Source: CAADGN01 sp035443945
GTDB lineage: Bacteria > Planctomycetota > Phycisphaerae > Phycisphaerales > UBA1924
Direction of reading: 5' to 3'
NCBI GenBank assembly: GCA_035443945.1
Contig: DAOMNQ010000105.1
Coordinates: forward strand, 1 to 7,119
DNA length: 7,119 nucleotides
A program made the translations under genes and the position numbers. The notes under the pieces were generated by a model. The model was given only the letters and a program-made list of their open reading frames with translations, made no database searches and was not told the origin of the DNA. Shown one piece after another: positions 1-7,119 of the stretch. Each line of letters begins with the position of its first letter. Position 1 is the stretch's first letter.

Positions 1-1
1 G

Positions 2-2110
2 GAGGGGACCGCGCTGCTGCCGGCCTCGCCGCGACAGCCCTTCGCCGTCGAGCCGATGGAGGTGCGCATCGACGCGACGGACATGGCGTCGGGGGTGCGT
101 GTGGGGGGGGGGACGAAGGCGACGATCGGGGGCGAGCCGGCGGGAGAGTTGCGGATCGCGCTCTCGGCTTCCGGACTGCTGGATGAGTCGGGCGGGCCGC
201 GGGCGGGGCTGCCGGGTCGTGTGGAGGGGTCGGTCGATCTGACGGGCTTCGCGACGCCGATCCTGCAGCCGTTCGCGGAGATGGTCGAGGCGTCGTTGCC
301 CGCGGGGGCGGCGATCGACCTGGGCACGGACCTGGGGCCGACGGTTGACGTCTCGCTGCGCGCGGAGGCCGTGCCCGGGGCGGACCCGTCGGCTTCGGCG
401 GGCGCTCTGTCTGCGGCGGTGCGGTCGGCGAACGTGGAGGTGGACGCCGCGCTTGCGTACGACGGAGAGGCGGTCTCGACTCGGGGCGATGGGGTGCGTG
501 TGCTGGTGCGGTCGGCCGCGCCTGTGTTGGATCGGCTGCTGACGGCGCACGGCGTGTCGGTGTCGGAGGGGGCGCGGGTGGAGGTCCGCGTGCCTTCGGC
601 GTCGGCGCGGGTGGCGGGGTTGGCTTCGCCGGGCGGGCCGGACCTGCGCGGGGTGTCGGCGGTGTTCGAGGTGGACGTGGGCGAGACGCGGGCGCAGTGG
701 CAGCCCGCGCCGAACGCGCCGTCGCGCCGCGTCGAACTCGCGCCGCTCGCATTGCGGGTAGGGGCGGCGAACGCGGATGCGCCGACGGTGGACCTGCGCG
801 CGTCGGCGAAGGTGGACGGCGAGTCGGCGGGCGTGGTGGAGGTCGGCGTCCGAGGGGGGGGGCTGCTTGACGGCGCGGGCCGTCCCGGTCTGCCGGGGAC
901 GGTGGACGGGCGCGTGAGCGTTAACGAGGTTTCCTCTTCGCTCGTGCAGTCGTTCCTTGCCGATGCGCTGACCGCGGCGGGACTGAACCTGCCGGATGAT
1001 CTGGGGCCGACGGTGTCGGTGCTGGCGGTTGCGGCGACGAAGTTCGACGGTTCGGGCGCGGCCTCGGCGGACGTGGACCTGACGGTGCGTTCGCGGCACG
1101 CGGACGTGACCGCGCCGCTGCGCTGGGCTGAGAACGTGCTCACAAACCGGGAGGAGAGCGTGGTGATCGCGCTGCGCCGGCCCGGGCCGGCGCTGCGGCG
1201 GATCGTGCCGGCGGAGACGCGGGTTCGGGTGGGCACGACGGGGTGGGCGCGGGCGGTGGTGAGCGGGCTGAGCGTGCCGTTCGACGCGGCGACGATGATG
1301 CCGGTGGTGCATCGTTCGCGTCTGGACGCGACGGTGACGGCCGGGGAGTTGTCGGCGACGTACGACCCGCTGCCGCCGGGCGTGACGCCGCGTGTGCAGC
1401 CGGTGCCGCTGGGGCTGAGCGAGTTGCGAGCGGTTGCCAAGGTCGCGCCCGGGAGCGCGACGCGCGTGGAGTTGGACGCGACGATGACGCACCGCGAGAG
1501 GGCATTCACGGCGCAGGCGCGTGCGACGCTGGAGGGACTGATCCGCGATCCCGGAACCGGCGGGACGGTGATGGACTCGATCGACGCGGCGGGGGTGAAG
1601 CCGGCGGGGACGATCGCGTTGGTGGGTGTGCCGGTCGCGCTCGTGGAGGTGCTGCCGCCGGAGTTGCGGCGCGTGGGCGAGCGCCGGGCGGACGTGCTGA
1701 CGATCGCGCGCGAGTCGCTGGGCGAGACGGTCGACGTGCGGGCGGAGGTGAAGCCCGCCGGCGACGCGACCGCGCTGGACGTTGGCGTGTCGTACGCGGA
1801 GGGGAGCGCGTCGCTGGCGGGCAGGTATTCGCCGTCGGCGGTCGCGCTCGAGCGGGCGGTGGTGGCGGCGAAGGTGAAGCCGAGGGCTGCGCAGTTGCTG
1901 ATCGAGGCGTTCGCGCCCGATCCCGCGTCGCTGCCGCGGCTGACGAAGACGGCCGACCTCAATCTCAGCGCTGGCGGCTTGACGATCGCCCTTGCCCCGG
2001 ACGGCGCACCTGACTGGGAACGCACGCAGGGCAGCGCATCGGTCGAGGTTCGCGGCCTCCTCCCGTTGCGCGGCGTGAGAATCCCCCGGGGCGAGGGCAC
2101 CCCCCCCCTG
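2..2110 (+). CDS. Large AsmA-like repeat protein, 5' part (open at window edge, cut by N gap)
   Basis: The frame is open from base 2 to the N gap (703 codons), so the true start lies left of the window and the ATG at 56 is internal. The protein is rich in Val, Ala, Asp and Gly with alternating polar/hydrophobic stretches, as in long beta-strand repeat proteins; no transmembrane segment or catalytic motif is visible here. At least three modules of roughly 220-240 residues are recognisable. Each carries a line of the form (D/S)LG(P/E)TV, at nt 329, 998 and 1715, preceded in the first two by GLLD..G.P..GLPG..(D/E)G.V. It continues after the gap in another frame (2136-3911), which is explained by the arbitrary length of the N run. 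The C-terminal continuation resembles AsmA/YhdP/TamB-type envelope proteins involved in outer-membrane maintenance and lipid transport; that role is inferred from fold style only. The last bases before the gap include nine C in a row (2100-2108), so residues near 2090-2110 are unreliable. Confidence 0.85.
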
Positions 2111-2135
2111 NNNNNNNNNNNNNNNNNNNNNNNNN
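2111..2135. other. Assembly gap (25 N)
   Basis: A run of 25 unknown bases follows a C9 homopolymer (2100-2108). The reading frame is position class 2 mod 3 before it and 0 mod 3 after it, and both sides encode the same kind of repeat protein. The N count is therefore not the true size, or bases are wrong at its edge. The spacing of the (D/S)LG(P/E)T motifs is 669 and 717 nt before the gap and 658 nt across it as drawn. This suggests that only a short stretch is missing. Confidence 0.97.
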
Positions 2136-3911
2136 ATCACGCTCGACCTCCCCGCGGGCGCGCTCGGCGCCCGCGGCGGCGTGGTGGAGGCCAACGTCGC
2201 GCTCCGCGGCTTCCTCTCCACCGAGGGCGTGCTCTTCACGCTCGCGGGCAAGGGCACGGCGCCCGTGAAGGCGCGGACGCTCGCCGGCCCGGCGCAGGCC
2301 TCGTTCACGGTGGACCAGGTGAAGACGGCCTGGGTTGACAAAGTGCTCGACCAGCCCGGGCTGCTCGCGGGATCGCTCGGGCCGACGGCGCGCATCGACG
2401 CCTCGGCCACGCTGCGCTCGCTCGCCGGCGCTCCCGCATCGGGCGGTTCGGCCCAGCCGGACCTGTTCACGCTGGCGATCGCCTCGGAACGAGTGAACAC
2501 AGCGGGGCCGATCTCGGTCGCGTTGCACGCGGATCGGATGGAACTGACCGGGCCGGCCGAGGTTCGGGCGGTGATCCACCCCGAGTGGGGGAACCGGTGG
2601 GTGTTTGCGCCGCCTCCCGACGGCAGCCCGCGCTCGCTGGCCTTCGCCGTGCCGGCGCCGGCGACGGTGCGGCTCGAACGGCTCGCGGTTCCGACCGGCG
2701 AGGGCGTCGGGCCGCTGCGTGCGCCGACCTTTATGGTGCAGGCGAGCGCATCGCTTCCGGACACTTCGCTGGTGACGGACGAGGGCGTGGCGTTGAAGGT
2801 CGGCGGGGTTGCGCTGGACGTTCGGCGCGGGTCGAACCCGCGTGAACTGGCGTTCACGATGGACGTGCCGCGGTGGACGCTGGGCGACCGGCCCGAGGTG
2901 CGCCCCACGAAGAGCCGCATCGCGGGGACGATCGCGCGGTTCGCGGACGATGCGGGGAACCCGTCGTTCGAGACGGCGGTGGTGAACGTGGAGGCCGGGG
3001 TCGAGCCGATCCCGACGGAACTGCTGGACGGGCTGGCGAACCAGGGCGGGCTGCTGGTCGATGCGCTGGGCGAGCGGGTGAACTTCTCTGCGTCGGCGCA
3101 GAACCTGTCGATGAACGCGGGCACGCTGCGGGCGTCGGCGAGTTCGCCCAACGCGAACGCGACGGTGCAGGGGCGGATGGCGAACGGTGTGTTCGTGGTC
3201 GATCAGTCGAGCAACGCGACGGTCTCGCGGGTGACGACGGACCTGACGGACCGCTTCCGTGCGGCGATCCCGATCGTGTCGCGTTTCGAGAAAAGCGAGC
3301 GCGACGAGGCGCTGCGCGTGACACTGGACTCGCCGGTCGTGGTGCCGATCGACGGGACGTTCGACGCGCTGAACGGCGACCTGACGCTGAACCTTGGCAC
3401 GGCGAGTTTCGCAACGAGCGACGTGTTCTCGAAGGTGCTGCGCGTGGTGCAGCAGCGCGACGCGGGGCAGGTGGGCAGGCGGATGCCGGCGATCAAGTTC
3501 CACATGCGCGACGGCGTGGTGACGTTCGACCGCTACCCGCTTCCTCTCGGCGAGTTCACGGTGCACACGGAGGGGGTGATCAACCTGAGCAGCCGGCGGG
3601 TGAAGATCCGGTCGGGATCGGACCGGGACGCGAAGAACTTCCTGGAGCCGGGGCACATGGAGGTGCTGACGGTTGTGCCCGCGGGGGCGGTCGCGCTGGA
3701 GTCGCTGGACTTCCTGAGCACGGGGATTCTGAACCTGCCGGGGCGGGTGGTGCCGGGGCTGAGCACGCTGACGAACGTGCCGTTCCGGACGCGCGGGCCG
3801 ATCGCGGACCCGAAGACGGACCTCGCGGTGGACCTGATCGGGAACCAGTTGATCAACAACCTCAGCCGACCGGACAAGTTGTTCGAGAACATCGGGGGCG
3901 GGCTGAGGTAA
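2136..3911 (+). CDS. Large AsmA-like repeat protein, 3' part (continues across N gap)
   Basis: The frame is open directly from the gap (ITLDLPAGALGARGG...) to TAA at 3909-3911, 591 codons. The GTG at 2181 is not a real start, since conserved-looking coding sequence precedes it. A fourth copy of the module motif, SLGPT, lies at nt 2373. The last roughly 180 residues (from about nt 3360) look like an AsmA-type C-terminal region: a DGTFDALNGDLTLNLG stretch, then VVTFDRYPLPLG, GVINLSSRRV, and near the end VPFRTRGPIADPKTD, matching the family habit of a '(I/V)PF...G...DPK' line before the terminus. AsmA-like proteins act at the envelope, but the specific substrate here is unknown. Together with the 5' part the protein exceeds about 1290 residues. 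It ends at a convergent intergenic region facing the DUF1579 operon. An anonymous beta-repeat surface protein is the alternative reading. Confidence 0.85.
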   Translation: MTLDLPAGALGARGGVVEANVALRGFLSTEGVLFTLAGKGTAPVKARTLAGPAQASFTVDQVKTAWVDKVLDQPGLLAGSLGPTARIDASATLRSLAGAPASGGSAQPDLFTLAIASERVNTAGPISVALHADRMELTGPAEVRAVIHPEWGNRWVFAPPPDGSPRSLAFAVPAPATVRLERLAVPTGEGVGPLRAPTFMVQASASLPDTSLVTDEGVALKVGGVALDVRRGSNPRELAFTMDVPRWTLGDRPEVRPTKSRIAGTIARFADDAGNPSFETAVVNVEAGVEPIPTELLDGLANQGGLLVDALGERVNFSASAQNLSMNAGTLRASASSPNANATVQGRMANGVFVVDQSSNATVSRVTTDLTDRFRAAIPIVSRFEKSERDEALRVTLDSPVVVPIDGTFDALNGDLTLNLGTASFATSDVFSKVLRVVQQRDAGQVGRRMPAIKFHMRDGVVTFDRYPLPLGEFTVHTEGVINLSSRRVKIRSGSDRDAKNFLEPGHMEVLTVVPAGAVALESLDFLSTGILNLPGRVVPGLSTLTNVPFRTRGPIADPKTDLAVDLIGNQLINNLSRPDKLFENIGGGLR

Positions 3912-3917
3912 GGCAGG

Positions 3918-4040
3918 CTCACGCGGAGGCGCGGAGTGCGCGGAGGGGGAAAAAGACGGGGCACAGGCGGGACGCCTGTGCCACCGTGTGTCATTCAACC
4001 CGGCCTGCTTCTCTCCGCGTCCTCTGCGCCTCCGCGTGAG
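3918..4040. repeat. Nested palindromic intergenic repeat (REP/MITE-like)
   Basis: The outer arms are 3918-3945 and the reverse complement of 4013-4040: over 28 nt, 25 positions match, and the outermost 15 are perfect (CTCACGCGGAGGCGC). Inside sits a second perfect inverted repeat, GGCACAGGCG (3960-3969) / CGCCTGTGCC (3973-3982), with a 3-nt loop. The element fills nearly the whole spacer between two convergent genes, ending 7 nt from each stop codon. Phrases of this type ('cgcggaggcgcggag', 'ggcacaggcgggacgcctgtgcc') recur in intergenic regions of Planctomycetota and some other phyla in my general recollection; copy number in this genome cannot be seen from one window. It encodes nothing credible, and ORFs crossing it are chance. 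Confidence 0.8.
3950..3982 (-). terminator. Probable intrinsic terminator of the DUF1579 operon
   Basis: Read on the minus strand, the 10-bp perfect hairpin (3982-3960, loop TCC) is followed by CCGTC and then five T (3954-3950). This GC-rich stem plus U tract is a Rho-independent terminator layout. The 5-nt space between stem and U tract is longer than ideal. It lies 66 nt downstream of the second DUF1579 gene's stop. On the plus strand the hairpin has no following T run, so it would at best act only structurally for the large repeat-protein gene. Confidence 0.45.
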
Positions 4041-4047
4041 GGTGCTC

Positions 4048-4566
4048 TCAGCGCTTGCGCACGTATTCGATGTGCATGCTCCTGGCCCACTGGCCGTCGG
4101 GCGTCTCGAAGAACATCTCCATGGAATGGTGGTCGGCGTCGCGCAGGCGGATGACGGACTTCTTGCGCATGGGCGTGCCGGTCTCGGGGTTGGTCATGGA
4201 GCCGAGCATGGTCCAGGTCCTGCCGTCCGGTTCGCGTTGGCCGTGCTCGGTCATCATGAAGGTGCAGGCGGTGTCGATCCAGACGCCCTCGTAGCGATCG
4301 TCAACGGTGTTGTAACCCCAGAAGCCCTTGCCGGCGAAGTCGCCGAAGGGGCCGTGCGAAGGGTCGCCGACGTAGTCCTGGGCGAGGAACTTCCCGCCGA
4401 GGACGAGGGTGTTGGTCATGGCGCCGGAACTGGTCATCGGGTCGCCCGGCCCCATCCACATTTTGACCTCGGCTCGGAAGGTACCGACGAAGGGCTTGAA
4501 GGAGTCGTGATGCTCGCAGAGCGCGCCCATCTGGGCGCACTGGTCGTGCTTCGTGGTCTCGGCCAA
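4048..4566 (-). CDS. DUF1579 family protein (second of a tandem pair)
   Basis: A 172-residue protein with the DUF1579 pattern: an initial GTF/W line (residues 28-30) followed by WMGP (37-40), VLGGKFL (55-61), F.GKGFWGYN (77-86), Y..VWIDT (92-99), a TGTPMR line (129-134) and a final IEYVRKR. The biochemical role of DUF1579 is unknown; the family makes a small beta-rich fold of lipocalin-like appearance. No signal peptide is seen, unlike its upstream paralogue. The start is a TTG at 4566-4564, chosen because GGAGAGG (4579-4573) lies 6 nt upstream and an in-frame TAA (4572-4570) forbids anything further upstream. That TAA is the stop of the preceding gene, so translation is probably coupled. A later ATG at residue 13 would still leave the domain whole. 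The stop TGA is at 4050-4048, followed by the palindromic repeat and terminator. Confidence 0.9.
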   Translation of the reverse strand: MAETTKHDQCAQMGALCEHHDSFKPFVGTFRAEVKMWMGPGDPMTSSGAMTNTLVLGGKFLAQDYVGDPSHGPFGDFAGKGFWGYNTVDDRYEGVWIDTACTFMMTEHGQREPDGRTWTMLGSMTNPETGTPMRKKSVIRLRDADHHSMEMFFETPDGQWARSMHIEYVRKR

Positions 4567-4569
4567 GGA

Positions 4570-5217
4570 TTACCTCTCCCTCGTGTAGGTGATGACGCCG
4601 GTCGTGTGCCACTCGCCGGGGTTCTCCGGGTCCGGTTCGTGGAACTCGAGCATGTGCCGGTCCTTGCTCTCGATCTTCCAGACGTTGCGCATGGGGGACT
4701 CGCCCATGGGGGACTCGGCGACGCCCTCGATGGTGATGGTCGTGCCTGCCTCGTCGGCGTGGCCGGTCTGGATCCACGCCCCCGTGCTCATCGTGTCGAA
4801 CCAGACCGAGACGTACTCGCGCTTCAGGTTGTCGTAGCCCAGGAAGCCGATGCCCTCGAACGGCTCGCCCATGAAGGACATCGTGTAGTGCGAGCGCAGG
4901 AAGCGGCCGCCGAGGACGACTTCGTAGACGCATCGGCCCTGCTCGACGGTCGGCTCCGGCCCCATCCAGAACTTGGCCTCGGCCTTCCACGTTCCCGCGA
5001 GTTGGGCGAGTTGCTCGTGGGGCTTGCCGGGGGTGCCGAGTTTCTTCATGGCCTCCATCATCTGGGCCATGTCCATGTCTTCCGGCTGCGCGACCGTGCG
5101 CACGGTTGCGGCGTCGGGGGCGTGCCTGCCCGCGAGTCCGAAGCCCAGTCCGGCCGCGCCGGCGATGCCCGCGGCGCACAATGCCACCACGCCCGTTCTT
5201 CCGAAACAGCAGCCCAT
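4570..5217 (-). CDS. DUF1579 family protein with N-terminal signal/anchor (first of a tandem pair)
   Basis: A 215-residue protein. A hydrophobic segment (about residues 8-30, VVALCAAGIAGAAGLGFG) after Arg7 indicates a signal peptide or N-terminal anchor; no proper lipobox is seen (VALC has Leu before Cys). A Met-rich linker follows (47-58, MDMAQMMEAMKK). The DUF1579 domain spans about 67-213: GTW (75-77), WMGP (84-87), VLGGRFL (101-107), F.GIGFLGYDN (120-130), Y..VWFDT (135-142), SPMR (174-177) and ITYTRER at the end. It aligns with its downstream neighbour motif for motif, so the two are paralogues. The start at 5217 is preferred over the in-frame ATG 20 codons upstream (5277), because AAGGAG lies 7 nt before it and the longer N-terminus would bury the signal sequence. 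The role is unknown; export suggests periplasmic or envelope action. It follows the ribBA variant by 109 nt on the same strand. Confidence 0.9.
   Translation of the reverse strand: MGCCFGRTGVVALCAAGIAGAAGLGFGLAGRHAPDAATVRTVAQPEDMDMAQMMEAMKKLGTPGKPHEQLAQLAGTWKAEAKFWMGPEPTVEQGRCVYEVVLGGRFLRSHYTMSFMGEPFEGIGFLGYDNLKREYVSVWFDTMSTGAWIQTGHADEAGTTITIEGVAESPMGESPMRNVWKIESKDRHMLEFHEPDPENPGEWHTTGVITYTRER
4573..4579 (-). promoter_or_regulatory. Ribosome binding site deciding the TTG start of the second DUF1579 gene
   Basis: GGAGAGG on the minus strand sits inside the last codons of the upstream DUF1579 gene, 6 nt before the TTG, with the upstream TAA between them. This supports a TTG start and termination-reinitiation coupling. 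Confidence 0.6.
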
Positions 5218-5224
5218 CGTCGAT

Positions 5225-5230
5225 CTCCTT
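5225..5230 (-). promoter_or_regulatory. Ribosome binding site of the first DUF1579 gene
   Basis: AAGGAG on the minus strand, 7 nt upstream of ATG 5217. It decides between this start and the upstream in-frame ATG at 5277, which would add a Gly/Arg-rich tail ahead of the hydrophobic segment. Confidence 0.75.
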
Positions 5231-5326
5231 GTGTGGGTTCCACGCCCGCCGACGCCGACCCCCGGGCCGCGCGTCATGCACGTCGGTCATGGATTGTTCG
5301 GGTTGTAGACGGGATCGGAGAGCGAG

Positions 5327-6562
<1,236 letters not shown>

Positions 6563-6667
6563 GGGGGATGGTAGGGCGGGGAGGTTGGGACGGCGGGCCG
6601 CGCCCGCGGCGGGACGATCGGCGCGGGGAGGGCTGGACGCGCGGCGGGGCGGATGGTAGCATTGTTT

Positions 6668-6686
6668 ACGATGCGGGAACGATGCG
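6668..6686 (+). promoter_or_regulatory. Possible operator: two ACGATGCG direct repeats before the antitoxin
   Basis: The octamer ACGATGCG occurs at 6668-6675 and again at 6679-6686, 11 bp apart, about one helical turn. It lies just ahead of the antitoxin ribosome binding site. Phd/YefM antitoxins commonly repress their own promoter, so an operator here fits, although their known operators are usually palindromic. A -10-like TACGAT (6667-6672) overlaps the first copy; no convincing -35 is seen. The 137-nt divergent spacer also has to hold the ribBA promoter, for which I see no clear signal. Confidence 0.3.
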
Positions 6687-6699
6687 AAAGGAAACGGCG

Positions 6700-6885
6700 A
6701 TGATCTCCCTCGGCGACATTCACGCGCTGGACCACTTCAAGCGGAATACCGCACGGTTCCGCGCCCGGCTCAAGCGGAGCGGGAGGCCGGAGGTGCTGAC
6801 GGTGGACGGGAAGGCGGAGTTGATCGTGCAGAGCGCGGACGGGTACCAGCGGCTGCTGGATCGGCTGGATTTAGGAGCACTGTGA
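6700..6885 (+). CDS. Phd/YefM-type antitoxin, short at the C-terminus, no toxin seen
   Basis: A 61-residue protein with the Phd/YefM DNA-binding half: an N-terminal strand and helix (MISLGDIHALDHFKRN), then RLKRSGRPEVLTVDGK (23-38), AELIVQSADGYQRLLDRLD (39-57). Antitoxins of this family bind and neutralise RelE/ParE/Doc-type toxins through a C-terminal helix and autorepress their operon. Family members are usually about 75-95 residues and continue past 'LLDRLD' with a toxin-binding helix; this one ends four residues later (LGAL, then TGA). No toxin gene follows on the plus strand. The start at 6700 is chosen because AAGGA (6688-6692) lies 7 nt upstream and the family N-terminus begins there; the ATG at 6682 and the longer frame to 6568 are less likely. 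It is divergent from ribBA. It may be an orphan or a truncated remnant. Confidence 0.75.
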   Translation: MISLGDIHALDHFKRNTARFRARLKRSGRPEVLTVDGKAELIVQSADGYQRLLDRLDLGAL

Positions 6886-7045
6886 GGCCTGCGGTGATGC
6901 CTGCTTGTGGTTGTAGGGTGCCGGTGAGGAACGCGGCGATCGTGCCCGCGCCACGGAGGATCGCGGCGATGCCTGCCGCGGCGATGAGGAGTCCAATGCC
7001 GAGGTTCGCGAGTCCGTCACTCATTGACGCTGCTTGCCGGTTCAT
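6770..7045 (-). CDS. Small membrane-protein ORF, probably 3'-truncated (conjugation-type N-terminus?)
   Basis: A 91-residue ORF. The first 60 residues look like real protein: a transmembrane helix at about 14-31 (NLGIGLLIAAAGIAAIL), then GAGTIAAFLTG (32-42) and AGLTVLLNPADP (52-63). The last 25 are an Arg/Ser/Pro string lying antisense to the antitoxin and are probably not a natural C-terminus. The ATG at 7045 overlaps the upstream gene's TGA (ATGA), supporting this start; ATG 7024 is an alternative. The pattern 'hydrophobic helix - AAxLTG - AGLxxLLxPxDP' reminds me of N-termini of some actinobacterial TraG/VirD4-like conjugative coupling proteins; this is recollection of a pattern, not a match. 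Codons such as CTA, CAA, CCA, GCA, ACA and AAT in the stretch after residue 43 are unlike the G/C-ending neighbours. Function unknown. Confidence 0.5.
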   Translation of the reverse strand: MNRQAASMSDGLANLGIGLLIAAAGIAAILRGAGTIAAFLTGTLQPQAGITAGLTVLLNPADPAAAGTRPRSARSTPPSRPPSAPPASRSA

Positions 7046-7119
7046 GGGTGTCTCACGATCTCGTAGTTCCCGGAGACGCGACCGATCAGTACGACTTCCC
7101 CAGTGGGTGATGCATCGAA
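7042..7119 (-). CDS. 3' end of an unknown gene, overlapping the next by ATGA
   Basis: Only 25 codons are in the window, open to the right edge, ending in TGA at 7044-7042 with GRVSGNYEIVRHP. The sequence is plausible beta-strand protein (EVVLIGRVSGNYEIV), and the 4-nt ATGA overlap with the following ORF is a typical operon junction, which is the main reason to call it. Too little is present to assign a family. Confidence 0.5.
   Translation of the reverse strand, partial: FDASPTGEVVLIGRVSGNYEIVRHP

Noticed and set aside
2181..3911. Treating GTG 2181 as the start of a separate gene.
   Set aside because: The frame is open upstream to the N gap with sensible sequence, no ribosome binding site is visible, and the repeat module continues across the gap.
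1965..3998. A 677-codon minus-strand open frame (and similar long ones at 5274-6662 minus, 3988-5451 plus and 5336-6574 plus).
   Set aside because: They are rich in Arg/Pro/Gly/His without domain character, lie opposite or across well-recognised genes, and arise from the high GC content and paucity of stop codons.
5218..5326. A terminator between ribBA and the DUF1579 pair.
   Set aside because: The region is GC-rich with partial palindromes, but there is no clear hairpin followed by a T run on the minus strand, so cotranscription cannot be excluded.
6563..6699. An FMN riboswitch ahead of ribBA.
   Set aside because: The spacer is only 137 nt and I see none of the conserved RFN-element blocks (such as the AGGGGC...GGTGAAA start); it is mostly G/C-biased filler.
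6568..6699. A longer N-terminus for the antitoxin from GTG-like or ATG positions at 6568 or 6682.
   Set aside because: The upstream residues are Gly/Arg-rich, unlike the family, and the best ribosome binding site points to ATG 6700.

Overview
The window is very GC-rich DNA with strong G/C bias at third codon positions and an assembly gap of 25 Ns (2111-2135), so it looks like a draft or metagenome contig. The combination of a giant secreted/envelope repeat protein, DUF1579 proteins, a cysteine-free RibBA variant and a palindromic 'cgcggaggcgcgg' intergenic repeat suggests Planctomycetota (Phycisphaerae-like). That placement is an impression from gene style, not a measured result.

Layout. (1) 1-3911, plus strand: one very large gene, open at the left edge and cut by the N gap. 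It encodes at least about 1290 residues of beta-rich repeats with an AsmA-like C-terminus, probably an envelope protein. (2) 3912-4047: a convergent intergenic spacer almost filled by a nested palindromic repeat. Its inner hairpin, followed by a U tract, can terminate the minus-strand operon. (3) 5217-4048, minus strand: two adjacent DUF1579 paralogues. The first is exported or membrane-anchored, and the second starts at a TTG one codon after the first one's stop, in the same frame. (4) 6562-5327, minus strand: a ribBA-type gene, with a 3,4-dihydroxy-2-butanone 4-phosphate (DHBP) synthase domain fused to a GTP cyclohydrolase II-like domain that has lost its zinc cysteines (RibBX-like). (5) 6700-6885, plus strand: a Phd/YefM-type antitoxin, short at its C-terminus and without a visible toxin. 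(6) 7119-6770, minus strand: the 3' end of one gene overlapping by ATGA with a small membrane-protein ORF, whose 3' end runs antisense into the antitoxin.

How the parts relate. The ribBA variant and the DUF1579 pair lie on the same strand (109-nt spacing) and could be cotranscribed, but nothing in the sequence ties DUF1579 to riboflavin. The right end (about 6840-7119) differs from the rest in codon use. Both genes meeting there look damaged at their 3' ends, which suggests a recombination/insertion boundary or a chimeric assembly join. I did not find a clear new defence or mobile system. The points most worth checking are the altered catalytic residues in RibBA, the right-hand junction, the nested palindrome and the long repeat protein.
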